From positions 62,001-126,000 of the forward strand of contig CACYWG010000001.1 of the NCBI GenBank assembly GCA_902778115.1: a stretch of 64,000 nucleotides of DNA, read 5' to 3'. The translations under genes and the position numbers were made by a program. The notes beneath the pieces are model-generated. The model searched no databases. It saw only the letters and a program-made list of their open reading frames with translations, and was not told the origin of the DNA. The stretch comes from Oscillospiraceae bacterium. Its GTDB lineage: Bacteria; Bacillota; Clostridia; Oscillospirales; Oscillospiraceae. Shown piece after piece: positions 35,199-43,847 of this stretch (the first letter of the stretch is position 1; each line of letters opens with the position of its first letter).

Positions 35199-35884
35199 TG
35201 AACAAACATGTTGCCATTGCCATTGACGGGCCTTCCGGCGCCGGAAAAAGCAGCCTCGCGCGCCGCGCTGCGGCTCATTTTGGCCTGATTTATGTGGACA
35301 CAGGGGCAATTTATCGCTGCGTCGGGCTGGCGGCCCATAGAATGGACGTCAATACGCGTGATGCGGAAGCCGTGCAGAGAATCCTTCCGACGCTGGATAT
35401 CCGGATGGATTATAATGATGCGGGTGAGCAGCGCATGTTTCTCAGTGATGAGGACGTCTCCTCCGATATCCGGCTTCCCGAAATCTCCATCTGCGCATCC
35501 AATGTGTCTGCGCATCCCGCGGTTCGTGCATTTTTGCTGGAAATGCAGCGCAAAATGGCGCGGGAAAACAGCGTCATCATGGACGGACGGGACATCGGCA
35601 CGGTCGTTTTGCCCGACGCTGATCTGAAGATTTATCTGACGGCAAGCGCCGGGGCCCGCGCTCATCGCCGCATGCTGGAACTTCAGAATAAAGGGATCAA
35701 TGCATCTTTTGAAGACGTTCTCAAGGATATCGAGCTGCGCGACTACCAGGATACGCACCGCGCGGAAGCTCCGCTGCGGCGGGCGGAAGACGCCGTCCTG
35801 CTGGATACGACGGAAATCGGCTTTGATGAGAGCTTTGAACTTCTTTGCCGAACTATAGAGGAAAGGCTGGGACTGAAGGCATGA
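35198..35884 (+). CDS. cmk: Cytidylate kinase
   Basis: Cmk phosphorylates CMP and dCMP. The 228-residue protein has Walker A GPSGAGKSS, VDTGAIYRC, then the GRDIGTVVLPDADLKIYLTASAGARAHRR lid and base region. AAGGAGG at 35184-35190 favours the ATG at 35198 (seven bases) over that at 35195. The stop overlaps the IspH-S1 start (ATGA), the standard cmk-ispH-rpsA order in Clostridia. Confidence 0.95.
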   Translation: MNKHVAIAIDGPSGAGKSSLARRAAAHFGLIYVDTGAIYRCVGLAAHRMDVNTRDAEAVQRILPTLDIRMDYNDAGEQRMFLSDEDVSSDIRLPEISICASNVSAHPAVRAFLLEMQRKMARENSVIMDGRDIGTVVLPDADLKIYLTASAGARAHRRMLELQNKGINASFEDVLKDIELRDYQDTHRAEAPLRRAEDAVLLDTTEIGFDESFELLCRTIEERLGLKA

Positions 35885-37938
35885 AGGTGATTCAGGCTGA
35901 GAGCGCCGGCTTCTGCTTCGGCGTTAAGCGTTCCGTTGAGATCGCGGACAAGCTGCTGCGGGAAAACCAGACTGTGGCAAGTCTCGGCGATCTGATTCAT
36001 AACGAGCAGGTCGTCCGTAAGATGACGGAACGCGGTCTACGGGTGATCCAGGATCCCGCAGAGGCCAAACCCGGCGAAACCGTGATCCTTCGTGCGCACG
36101 GCGTATCTGAGCAGGTTTTGCGCAGGCTGGAGGCGCAGGGAAGTCCCGTTGTCGATGCGACCTGCCCCAAGGTCAAGGCGATCCATGCGATCGTCAGGCG
36201 TGCATCTGAGGAAGGCCGCTTTGTGATCATTATCGGAATGCGTCATCATCCGGAAGTTGAGGGGATCCGCGGCTGGTGTCAAAGCTGTGAAGTCTTTGAA
36301 AATGCACAGGAATTGGAAAAGTGGCTGGAAAACACGCCCAACATTTGGAATAAAGCGGTAACAATGGTTGTTCAGACTACGCAAACGCAAAATAATTTCG
36401 ATGAATGCGCCAAAATAATAAAAAAAAGATGTACAAATTCAAAAATATCTGATACAATATGCTCTGCTACGTCTACGCGGCAGACGGAAGCTGCCGAGTT
36501 GGCCAGTCAGTGCGAGGCCATGGTTGTCATAGGCGGTAAGCACAGCGCCAACAGTATCCATCTGGCAAAGATCTGCGCGGAGCATTGTGATCGCGTGGAG
36601 TTTATCGAATCGGCGGATGAACTGGATATTTCTATGCTGAAGGATTGTGAAACCATTGGACTCACGGCCGGCGCTTCCACCCCTGCGTGGATAATTAAGG
36701 AGGTAAGAAACAAAATGGACGAACTGAATGAAATCAAAGTTGAAGAAGCTCCCGAGCAGAAGGAACTTTCCTTCGACGAAATGCTGGAGGAGACTCTCAA
36801 AACCATATATAACGGCGACAAGGTCAAGGGCGTTGTCGTAGCCATCACCGGCACTGAAATCAGTGTCGACCTTGGCACCAAGTATTCCGGATTCATTCCC
36901 ACTTCCGAGTTCACCGATGACGGCATCAAGGTCGAAGACGCTGTCAAGGTCGGTGACGAGATCGAAGCCGTTGTTGTCCGCGTCAATGACGTGGAAGGCA
37001 CCGCGCAGCTGAGCAAGAAGCGCCTGGATGCCGCCAAGAGCTGGAACGATGTGGAAGCCGCCGCAGAAGACGGCACTGTCCTCGAAGGTGTTGTCACGGA
37101 AGAGAACAAAGGCGGCATCGTCGTCAATGTCAAGGGTGTGCGTGTGTTTGTTCCCGCCTCCCAGACCGATCTGCCCCGCGAAGCCAATCTGTCCGAGCTG
37201 CTGAAGAAGACGGTCCGCCTCAAGATCACCGAGGTCAACAAGGCCCGCAAGCGTGTGGTCGGATCCATCCGCCGTGTTGCACAGGCTGAGCGCCGCGCCC
37301 GCACCGAGGCCATCTGGAACGAGATCGAGGTCGGCAAGAAGTATCACGGCACCGTCAAGTCCCTGACCAGCTACGGCGCTTTTGTCGATATCGGCGGCAT
37401 CGACGGCATGGTCCATGTCTCCGAGCTGAGCTGGGGCCGCATCCATCAGCCCTCTGAGGTCGTTTCCGTCGGCGACGAGATCGACGTCTACGTCATCAAC
37501 TTCGACCGCGAGAAGCGCAAGATCTCCCTCGGCTACAAGGATCCCGACGGCAATCCCTGGACTGTCTTCACCAACAAGTATTCTGTCGGTGACGTGGCTC
37601 AGGTCAAGATCGTCAAGCTCATGGAGTTCGGCGCCTTTGCCGAGGTCGTCCCCGGTGTCGACGGCCTGATCCACATTTCCCAGATCGCCAACCGCCGCAT
37701 CGGCAAGCCCGGCGACGTTCTGACCGTTGGTGACGTGGTCGATGCGAAGATCACCGCGATCGACGAAGAGAAGCATAAGGTTTCCCTGTCCATCCGCGCG
37801 CTGTCCGAGCCGGCCCCCGCGCCTGTGGCTGAAGAGCCGGTTGAGGAAGAAGCCGCTCCCGCCGAGGACGCTCTGGTTTATGAAGTCTCCGCCACCGGCG
37901 AAGCCACCGGCGTCGCTCCCGAGGCTGACGAAGAGTAA
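35881..37938 (+). CDS. ispH: Bifunctional IspH (HMBPP reductase) / 30S ribosomal protein S1
   Basis: The 685-residue fusion joins the last MEP-pathway enzyme to a ribosomal protein, an arrangement known in Clostridia. Residues 1 to about 277 are IspH with its 4Fe-4S cysteines Cys12, Cys95 and Cys194 and the HHPEVEG and TQTQNNF motifs. Residues from Met279 hold four S1 RNA-binding repeats (the third and fourth start TVKSLTSYGAFVDIGG and KIVKLMEFGAFAEVVPG) and an acidic tail. Both activities look intact. An internal AAGGAGGT (36697-36704) precedes ATG at 36715, so S1 may also be made alone. It overlaps cmk. Confidence 0.95.
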   Translation: MKVIQAESAGFCFGVKRSVEIADKLLRENQTVASLGDLIHNEQVVRKMTERGLRVIQDPAEAKPGETVILRAHGVSEQVLRRLEAQGSPVVDATCPKVKAIHAIVRRASEEGRFVIIIGMRHHPEVEGIRGWCQSCEVFENAQELEKWLENTPNIWNKAVTMVVQTTQTQNNFDECAKIIKKRCTNSKISDTICSATSTRQTEAAELASQCEAMVVIGGKHSANSIHLAKICAEHCDRVEFIESADELDISMLKDCETIGLTAGASTPAWIIKEVRNKMDELNEIKVEEAPEQKELSFDEMLEETLKTIYNGDKVKGVVVAITGTEISVDLGTKYSGFIPTSEFTDDGIKVEDAVKVGDEIEAVVVRVNDVEGTAQLSKKRLDAAKSWNDVEAAAEDGTVLEGVVTEENKGGIVVNVKGVRVFVPASQTDLPREANLSELLKKTVRLKITEVNKARKRVVGSIRRVAQAERRARTEAIWNEIEVGKKYHGTVKSLTSYGAFVDIGGIDGMVHVSELSWGRIHQPSEVVSVGDEIDVYVINFDREKRKISLGYKDPDGNPWTVFTNKYSVGDVAQVKIVKLMEFGAFAEVVPGVDGLIHISQIANRRIGKPGDVLTVGDVVDAKITAIDEEKHKVSLSIRALSEPAPAPVAEEPVEEEAAPAEDALVYEVSATGEATGVAPEADEE
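36430..36458 (+). promoter_or_regulatory. Candidate internal promoter within the ispH part
   Basis: TGTACA (36430-36435), 17 bases, then TACAAT (36453-36458) lie inside coding sequence in an AT-rich island (36370-36475) that stands out from its GC-rich surroundings. It could drive a transcript for the S1 half, whose internal start is about 250 bases downstream. Confidence 0.45.
36697..36717 (+). promoter_or_regulatory. Internal ribosome binding site and S1 start
   Basis: A perfect eight-base AAGGAGGT (36697-36704) precedes in-frame ATG at 36715 by ten bases, at the junction of IspH and S1. The residue after it opens the S1 part (MDELNEIKVEEAPEQ). Confidence 0.6.
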
Positions 37939-37948
37939 TTTTCCAAGC

Positions 37949-37988
37949 AACAAAAAACACCTCTGATTCGATCAGAGGTGTTTTTTTG
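37949..37988. terminator. Bidirectional terminator after IspH-S1
   Basis: AAAACACCTCTGAT and ATCAGAGGTGTTTT pair around TCG, flanked by A and T runs, so it can act on both strands, including the convergent hydrolase gene. Confidence 0.9.
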
Positions 37989-37999
37989 TTGTTTTGTTT

Positions 38000-38932
38000 T
38001 CAGGCAAGCTTTTCGCTGATCCAGTTCAGTACGTCGCGGAAGACCTCCTCGCGGTTGGTTTCCAGCAGGATCTCGTGCCGCGCACCGGGATAGAGCTTGA
38101 TGCTCACATCCTTGATGCCGGCATCCTTGAAGGCCTGGAAGGCCCGCTTGACGCCTTCGCCGTGCTCGCCGACCGGATCATCGCCGCCGGCAATAAAGAG
38201 AACCGGTGTATTCTTGTTCATCTTCGCAATGTTCTGCGGATCGGTGATAAATTTCACGCCGCCCATCATGTCGCGGAACATGCTGACTGTCGGTACAAAG
38301 CCGCAGAGCGGATCGTTGATGTATTTGTCGACTTCCTTGGGATCGCGGTTGAGCCAATCGCTGGGAGTGCGCAGGTTTTCGATGCCCTTGGTATAGGCAC
38401 CGAAGGCCACGTTGTTGAGCATTTTGCCGATTTTGCGCGGCCCGAAGATACCGACGGCAAGCTTTGCCATGGCGTTTCCGCCGGCGACCATCGCGGGAGC
38501 CTGGTGTCCGGTGCCGCAGATGATGACGAGATCCGGCTGATCGGGATGGAGGATCACATAATGACGAGTCAGAAAGCTGCCCATGCTGTGACCGAAGAAG
38601 ATATAGGGAAGGCCAGGATATTTTTCCGCAGTCATTTTGTGCAGCTTGGCCATATCGTCCAGAACATATTTCCATCCGTCCTTTTCGGCGAAAATGCCCT
38701 TTTCTTCGGGAACGGAGATCGACTTGCCGTGGCCGAGATGGTCGTTGCCGACGGCTACATAGCCGTTTCGGGCGAGAAACTGCATGAACGGGTCGTAGCG
38801 GTCGATATATTCGGCGATGCCGTGCGCGATCTGAACGACGCCGCGCACTTCGCCGTCCGGTACTACCATATGGGCGTGGAGATTGTTGCATCCGGTGGTG
38901 GAGGCAAAAGTAAAATCAGATGTAGTCGGCAT
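38000..38932 (-). CDS. Alpha/beta hydrolase, serine aminopeptidase S33/monoacylglycerol lipase type
   Basis: The 310-residue cytoplasmic protein has the alpha/beta-hydrolase fold: RGVVQIAHGIAEYIDRYDPFMQFLARNG with the oxyanion-side histidine, the nucleophile elbow GHSMGSFLTR, and the catalytic acid and histidine in GGDDPVGEHG and GARHEIL. This subgroup includes lysophospholipases and monoacylglycerol lipases; the substrate is not known. AAAGGAGG precedes the ATG. It follows ackA on the same strand, behind the ackA terminator. Confidence 0.87.
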   Translation of the reverse strand: MPTTSDFTFASTTGCNNLHAHMVVPDGEVRGVVQIAHGIAEYIDRYDPFMQFLARNGYVAVGNDHLGHGKSISVPEEKGIFAEKDGWKYVLDDMAKLHKMTAEKYPGLPYIFFGHSMGSFLTRHYVILHPDQPDLVIICGTGHQAPAMVAGGNAMAKLAVGIFGPRKIGKMLNNVAFGAYTKGIENLRTPSDWLNRDPKEVDKYINDPLCGFVPTVSMFRDMMGGVKFITDPQNIAKMNKNTPVLFIAGGDDPVGEHGEGVKRAFQAFKDAGIKDVSIKLYPGARHEILLETNREEVFRDVLNWISEKLA

Positions 38933-38981
38933 AAGATGAACCTCCTTTTTGATTTTGGCATATGAGAGGAAATGGAATAAA

Positions 38982-39009
38982 ATCTGCCGCTCTGATCAGA
39001 GCGGCAGAT
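38982..39009 (-). terminator. ackA terminator
   Basis: A perfect 28-base palindrome (arms ATCTGCCGCTC and GAGCGGCAGAT around TGATCA) lies 14 bases after the ackA stop on the minus strand and is followed there by a T-rich stretch. Confidence 0.82.
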
Positions 39010-39022
39010 GGATCAGACAGAA

Positions 39023-40219
39023 TCAGCCGACGATATCGCGGGTATCGCGGGCGATGACAAGCTCCTCGTTCGTGGGGATGACGAAGACCTTGACGGGAGA
39101 GTCCTCGGTGGAGATCATGATATCCTGGCCGCGGGTGGCGTTGGCCTCGGGATTGACCTTCACGCCGAGATAGCCGAAGTACTTGCAGATCTCCGCGCGA
39201 GCGGTCTGGTCGTTTTCACCGACGCCGGCTGTGAAGATAATGGCGTCCACACCGTTCATCGCAGCGGCATAGGAACCGGCAACCTTGGCGACCCAGTAGT
39301 AGAACATATCCAGAGCCAGACGCGCGCGCTCGTTGCCTTCTTCGGCAGCCTTGCCCAGATCGCGGAAGTCGGAGGAAACGCCGGAAATACCCAGCACGCC
39401 GGACTTCTTGTTGAGGATGTTCAGCATTTCGTCAATGCTGTAGCCATACTTGTTCATCAGAAACTGGATGACGCCGGCGTCAAGATCCCCGCAGCGGGTG
39501 CCCATCGGCAGACCGACCAGCGGCGTAAAGCCCATGGAGGTGTCGATGACCTTGCCGTTCTTCACAGCGGCCAGAGAGGAACCGTTGCCCATGTGGCAGG
39601 AGATGATCTTCAGCTCTTCAATGGGCTTGCCCATCATTTCAGCGCAGCGGGCGGAGACATAGCGGTGAGAGGTGCCGTGGAAGCCATAGCGGCGGATCCC
39701 GTCGTTTTCATAGTATTCATAAGGAACAGCATACATGAAAGCCTTGCTGGGCATGGTCTGATGGAAGGCGGTATCGAACACGGCGACCATCGGCACGTCG
39801 CCCATCACATCGCGGCAGGCATTGATGCCGGTGATGTTGGCGGGGTTGTGCAGGGGAGCGAAGGGGATGCACTCTTTGATCGCGTCGAGGACTTCGTCGT
39901 TGATCAGAACGGAGCTGGCAAACTTTTCGCCGCCATGGACCACACGGTGACCGACAGCGTCGATCTCTTTCATGGAGGAAACCACACCATATTCGGCGCT
40001 GGTCAGCTTGTCAATGACAGCGGCAATGGCCTCGGAATGGGTGGGCATCGGAACGTCTTCATTGAACACGGGCTTGTCGCCGACCAGCGGCGTGTGCTTC
40101 AGATGACCGTCGATACCGATGCGTTCGCACAGGCCCTTGGCCATCAGCTGCTCGTTTTCCATATCGATCAGCTGATACTTGAGGGAGGAGCTGCCAGCGT
40201 TGATAACAAGAATTTTCAT
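39023..40219 (-). CDS. ackA: Acetate kinase
   Basis: AckA interconverts acetyl phosphate and acetate with ATP, the terminal energy-yielding step of acetogenic fermentation. The 398-residue protein has [17 protein letters not shown] at the N-terminus, [13 protein letters not shown]-like [12 protein letters not shown], and [15 protein letters not shown]. No pta gene is adjacent. The RBS GAAAGGAAAG precedes the ATG, and a promoter is visible at 40237-40265 that overlaps that of the divergent tmcAL. Confidence 0.96.
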   Translation of the reverse strand: MKILVINAGSSSLKYQLIDMENEQLMAKGLCERIGIDGHLKHTPLVGDKPVFNEDVPMPTHSEAIAAVIDKLTSAEYGVVSSMKEIDAVGHRVVHGGEKFASSVLINDEVLDAIKECIPFAPLHNPANITGINACRDVMGDVPMVAVFDTAFHQTMPSKAFMYAVPYEYYENDGIRRYGFHGTSHRYVSARCAEMMGKPIEELKIISCHMGNGSSLAAVKNGKVIDTSMGFTPLVGLPMGTRCGDLDAGVIQFLMNKYGYSIDEMLNILNKKSGVLGISGVSSDFRDLGKAAEEGNERARLALDMFYYWVAKVAGSYAAAMNGVDAIIFTAGVGENDQTARAEICKYFGYLGVKVNPEANATRGQDIMISTEDSPVKVFVIPTNEELVIARDTRDIVG

Positions 40220-40236
40220 GGATTTCTTTCCTTTCT

Positions 40237-40266
40237 ATTGTAAAAATCACTGGTTTTCTGTACAAT
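40237..40266. promoter_or_regulatory. Two overlapping face-to-face promoters, ackA and tmcAL
   Basis: On the plus strand TTGTAA (40238-40243) and TACAAT (40261-40266) have a 17-base spacer and point to tmcAL. On the minus strand TTGTAC (40260-40265) and TACAAT (40237-40242), also 17 bases apart, point to ackA. They share DNA through the 8-bp inverted repeat CTATTGTA (40235-40242) and TACAATAG (40261-40268), so polymerase can use only one at a time. Confidence 0.65.
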
Positions 40267-40329
40267 AGCAATAACCTTATTTATTCTAATACAAATACGG
40301 AAAAAAGCAAGAGTTTTTTGGAGTAATGC

Positions 40330-41523
40330 ATGAGCGTGATCGGCATCGTCGCGGAATACAATCCCTTTCATTTGGGACATCAATATCATATACGCCGCTC
40401 CCGCGAGCTCGTTGGCGACAACAGCCCGGTCGTCTGCGTCATGTCCGGCGACTTTGTCCAGCGCGGGGAAGCCGCCTGCTTTTCCAAGTTCGCCCGTGCG
40501 GAGGCGGCCTGCCGCTGCGGCGCCGACCTTGTGGTTGAGCTGCCGCTGCCATGGTCTCTTTCCTCTGCGGAAGGCTTTGCTCGCGGCGCGGTTTATCTTT
40601 TGGATGCGCTTGGCTGCGATGCCATCAGCTTCGGCAGCGAAGCGGGCGATCTGGGAGATTTGCATAAACTTGCGGATCTTCTCTCACTGTCAGAGATTAC
40701 AGATCAGATCAAATCCGCTTTGAATGCTCAGCCCAATTTGAGCTACGCGACCGCCCGGCAGCAGGTCCTCCGGGCTCATTGTGGAGATAAAGCGAATCTG
40801 TTGGAATCGCCGAACAATATTTTGGCGCTGGAGTATTTGAAAGCGATCCGTCGGCTGGATTCGAAACTGCGCCCCTTGACGGTTCCGCGTATCGGCTGCG
40901 CGCATGACGCAACGGGCGGTGACTGGAAGTCCGCCTCAGAGCTTCGCGGCCTGCTGAGAGAAGGGAAGCTCATCCATGATATGATCCCGGCCGATGCCGC
41001 CGCAGTTTTTGAGCGAGAAACGTTGCTTGGACGGGAGATTTCCCGCTTTGATCTGCTGGAATCCGCTATCATATCGCGCCTTCGTATGCTCCGCGATGAG
41101 TATTTCGATCAACTGCCGGACGCAGGCGACGGTCTCGGACGCAGGCTATGTCAGGCAGCGCATGAGGAAGCGGATCTGGATTCGGTGATGACCGCCGTTA
41201 AGTCCAAACGCTACGCCATGTCCCGCGTTCGCCGCATGATCTGCTGCGCAGCCCTCGGAATCGATGCAGACATGACGGCCGGGATGCCGCCTTATGCGCG
41301 CGTCCTCGCTGCCAATGAGCGCGGCCGCGAGCAGCTTCACCGTCTGCGCGGCAGGACGATCCCGGTCATCACGAAGCCCGCTGCGGCGCGGGAACTGGAT
41401 GAAAACGCCCGCAGGATCTTTTCTCTCGGTTCTGAAGCGCACGATTTGCTTGTGATGGGCTGTCCGTCCGTCTCTGCGCGCCGCGGCGGCCTTGACTGGA
41501 CGACAAGCCCGAAGATCCTGTAA
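40330..41523 (+). CDS. tmcAL: tRNA(Met) cytidine acetate ligase
   Basis: TmcAL (YlbM) uses acetate and ATP to make N4-acetylcytidine at the wobble position of elongator tRNA-Met. The 397-residue protein has the nucleotidyltransferase start IGIVAEYNPFHLGH (HxGH motif), SGDFVQRGEAACFSKFARAEAA and FGSEAGD. GGAG at 40320-40323 precedes the ATG. It is divergent from acetate kinase, which makes or uses the same acetate pool. Confidence 0.92.
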   Translation: MSVIGIVAEYNPFHLGHQYHIRRSRELVGDNSPVVCVMSGDFVQRGEAACFSKFARAEAACRCGADLVVELPLPWSLSSAEGFARGAVYLLDALGCDAISFGSEAGDLGDLHKLADLLSLSEITDQIKSALNAQPNLSYATARQQVLRAHCGDKANLLESPNNILALEYLKAIRRLDSKLRPLTVPRIGCAHDATGGDWKSASELRGLLREGKLIHDMIPADAAAVFERETLLGREISRFDLLESAIISRLRMLRDEYFDQLPDAGDGLGRRLCQAAHEEADLDSVMTAVKSKRYAMSRVRRMICCAALGIDADMTAGMPPYARVLAANERGREQLHRLRGRTIPVITKPAAARELDENARRIFSLGSEAHDLLVMGCPSVSARRGGLDWTTSPKIL

Positions 41524-41552
41524 TTTACTTTTGTTTTTCCGCGTGCTATAAT
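41524..41552 (+). promoter_or_regulatory. Sigma-A promoter of prfA operon
   Basis: TTTACT (41524-41529), a 17-base spacer and a perfect TATAAT (41547-41552) lie 20 bases before prfA. Confidence 0.8.
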
Positions 41553-41571
41553 CTCTGACCGAGGGATCACG

Positions 41572-42642
41572 ATGTTTGATAAGCTGAAACTGATTACAAA
41601 TCAATACGAGGAGCGCCTGCGGCGGCTCGAGGAGCCGGAAACCTATTCCGATCCGCAGCTGTATGCCAAAATCGACAGGGAAGCCCGGGAGCTTGCGCCG
41701 CTGGTGGAGACCTATCGCGCGTATGAATCGGCCTGTGCCGACCTGGAAACCGCGATGGAGCTGATGAATGATCCTGAGATGCGGGACTTTGCGCAGGAGG
41801 AATATGCACAGGCGAAATCCGCCCGCGATGAACTGGAGCAGAAGCTGAAGATCCTGCTCCTGCCGAAGGATCCGAACGACAGCAAAAATGTCATCATGGA
41901 GATCCGCGGCGGCGTCGGCGGGGAAGAGAGCTCGCTCTTTGCGGCCGATCTCTATCGGATGTACAGCATGTATGTCGAACGCAGAGGCTGGAAGCTGGAC
42001 GTAGTCAATGTCAGCGAGACCGAACTCGGCGGCTTTAAAGAGATCAGCATGATCATTGAGGGCGAAGGCGCCTGGTCGCGCCTGAAATTTGAAGCCGGCG
42101 GCCATCGGGTGCAGCGCGTACCGGTGACGGAATCCGGCGGACGGATCCACACATCCGCGGCTACAGTCGCCGTTCTCCCGGAAGCCGGTGAGCTGGATTT
42201 CAAGCTGGATATGAACGATCTGAAGATCGACACCTACCGCTCATCCGGCGCCGGCGGTCAGCACGTCAACAAGACCGAGAGCGCCATCCGCATAACGCAT
42301 TTGCCGACCGGAACGGTCGTGGAATGCCAGGATGAGCGCAGCCAGTATAAAAACAAAGATCGAGCCATGCAGATCCTGCGATCCAAACTCTATGAGGCTG
42401 AGCAGGAGAAGCAGCGCGCCGCCGTTGCGGCGGAACGCAAGAGCCAGATCGGTTCCGGCGACCGCAGCGACCGTATCCGTACCTACAATTTCCCGCAAAA
42501 CCGCGTGACCGATCACCGGCTGACGGGTGATAACAAAAATTTCAACCTCTCTGCTGTCATTGACGGCGATCTCGACGAACTGATCGACGCGCTGGTGACG
42601 GCTGACCAGGCAGAAAAACTGAAAGCGCAAAGCGATATATGA
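41572..42642 (+). CDS. prfA: Peptide chain release factor 1
   Basis: RF1 reads UAA and UAG stop codons and triggers peptide release. The 356-residue protein has the GGQ motif in SSGAGGQHVNKTESAIR and the downstream class I release-factor segment ERSQYKNKDRAMQILRSKL, with RTYNFPQNRVTDHR at the C-terminal side. Its stop overlaps the next gene (ATGA), so the two are coupled. The prmC methyltransferase gene that often follows is absent here. Confidence 0.95.
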   Translation: MFDKLKLITNQYEERLRRLEEPETYSDPQLYAKIDREARELAPLVETYRAYESACADLETAMELMNDPEMRDFAQEEYAQAKSARDELEQKLKILLLPKDPNDSKNVIMEIRGGVGGEESSLFAADLYRMYSMYVERRGWKLDVVNVSETELGGFKEISMIIEGEGAWSRLKFEAGGHRVQRVPVTESGGRIHTSAATVAVLPEAGELDFKLDMNDLKIDTYRSSGAGGQHVNKTESAIRITHLPTGTVVECQDERSQYKNKDRAMQILRSKLYEAEQEKQRAAVAAERKSQIGSGDRSDRIRTYNFPQNRVTDHRLTGDNKNFNLSAVIDGDLDELIDALVTADQAEKLKAQSDI

Positions 42643-43847
42643 AAACTACTGTTTTTACCGATCAGGTCTCCGCCTGCGCGGAGGTGCTTCAAAGAGGAGG
42701 TCTGCTTGCTGTCCCTACTGAGACAGTATACGGACTTGCCGCCAACGGCCTTGACGCTGCGGCGGTCGAGGAGATCTATGAAGTCAAAGGCCGCCCGTCC
42801 GTCAAACCGCTGTCTCTGATGGTGCCCGGCCCGGAGGCGATGGAGCTTTATTGTCTGGATGTACCGAAACAGGCTCGGGTTCTGGCAGAAAAATTCTGGC
42901 CGGGTCCGCTGACGATTGTCCTCAAGGCGAAGGACAATATTCCGTCAATCGTCCGTGCCGGCGGCGATACGATCGGGCTTCGCTGTCCGGATCATCCACT
43001 GACGCTCTCCGTGCTGAGACAGTCAGCGCTGCCCCTGGCTGCGCCTTCAGCCAATCCCTCCGGTCAACCGAGCCCGAAAACGGCACAGGAGGTGCTTGCC
43101 TATTTCGACGGCAGGATCGACGCTGTCCTGGATGGGGGAGCCTGTGGGATCGGCACGGAATCCACGATCATTTCCCTCGCTGACGCGCCATTCCGGATTC
43201 TTCGGCGAGGCGCCTTGTCAGAAGAAACTGTCGCCGACGCTCTGGTGGATGGCATGACGATCTTTGGCATCACCGGCGGCAGCGGCAGCGGCAAGACGAC
43301 CGCCCTGCATGTGTTGCGGGATCTTGGTGCGCTTGTTGTTGACGCTGACGCAGTGTACCATGAACTTCTGAAGAGCGACCGTTCACTTCTGGAAGCGATC
43401 GAAGAGCGTTTTCCCGGTACCGTAAAGAATGGTGTGCTTGATCGAAAAAACCTCTCGGAGGCCGTTTTCGGTGATTCTGAAGCCCTGGCGGATCTCAACC
43501 GTCTGACGCATCCCGCCGTGATCAAAGAGACAAAATTCCGTCTTCGTGAACACGCGATGAACGGCGGCAGCCTGGCAGCGATCGATGCGATCGGTCTCAT
43601 CGGGAGCGGACTGGACAGGCTTTGTGACCGGACTTTCGCCGTCGTGGCTGACCGCGAGGCCAGACTTCGGCGCATCATGACACGGGATGGTTTGACACGC
43701 GAGCGCGCCGAGGCGAGGATCGCTGCGCAAAAGCCCGATGAATTCTTTGTCTCTCATTGCAGCGACGTGCTGCATAACGATAGTTCCGAAGCGACTTTTT
43801 ATGAACTCTGCAAAAAACAATTTATGGAGGGTATTCACCATGGATGA
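42639..43847 (+). CDS. Fusion of threonylcarbamoyl-AMP synthase (YrdC/TsaC) and dephospho-CoA kinase
   Basis: This 402-residue ORF joins two enzymes. Residues 1 to about 204 are a YrdC-type L-threonylcarbamoyladenylate synthase (AVPTETVYGLAANG, KGRPSVKPLSLMV, APSANPSG), making the t6A precursor for ANN-decoding tRNAs; no separate Sua5 domain is present. Residues from 206 are CoaE, the last step of CoA synthesis (GITGGSGSGKTTALHVL Walker A, VVDADAVYHELL, LTHPAVIKE). A possible ATG at 43254 starts the kinase half but has only a weak RBS. The frame is open and both halves look complete. Confidence 0.88.
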   Translation: MKTTVFTDQVSACAEVLQRGGLLAVPTETVYGLAANGLDAAAVEEIYEVKGRPSVKPLSLMVPGPEAMELYCLDVPKQARVLAEKFWPGPLTIVLKAKDNIPSIVRAGGDTIGLRCPDHPLTLSVLRQSALPLAAPSANPSGQPSPKTAQEVLAYFDGRIDAVLDGGACGIGTESTIISLADAPFRILRRGALSEETVADALVDGMTIFGITGGSGSGKTTALHVLRDLGALVVDADAVYHELLKSDRSLLEAIEERFPGTVKNGVLDRKNLSEAVFGDSEALADLNRLTHPAVIKETKFRLREHAMNGGSLAAIDAIGLIGSGLDRLCDRTFAVVADREARLRRIMTRDGLTRERAEARIAAQKPDEFFVSHCSDVLHNDSSEATFYELCKKQFMEGIHHG

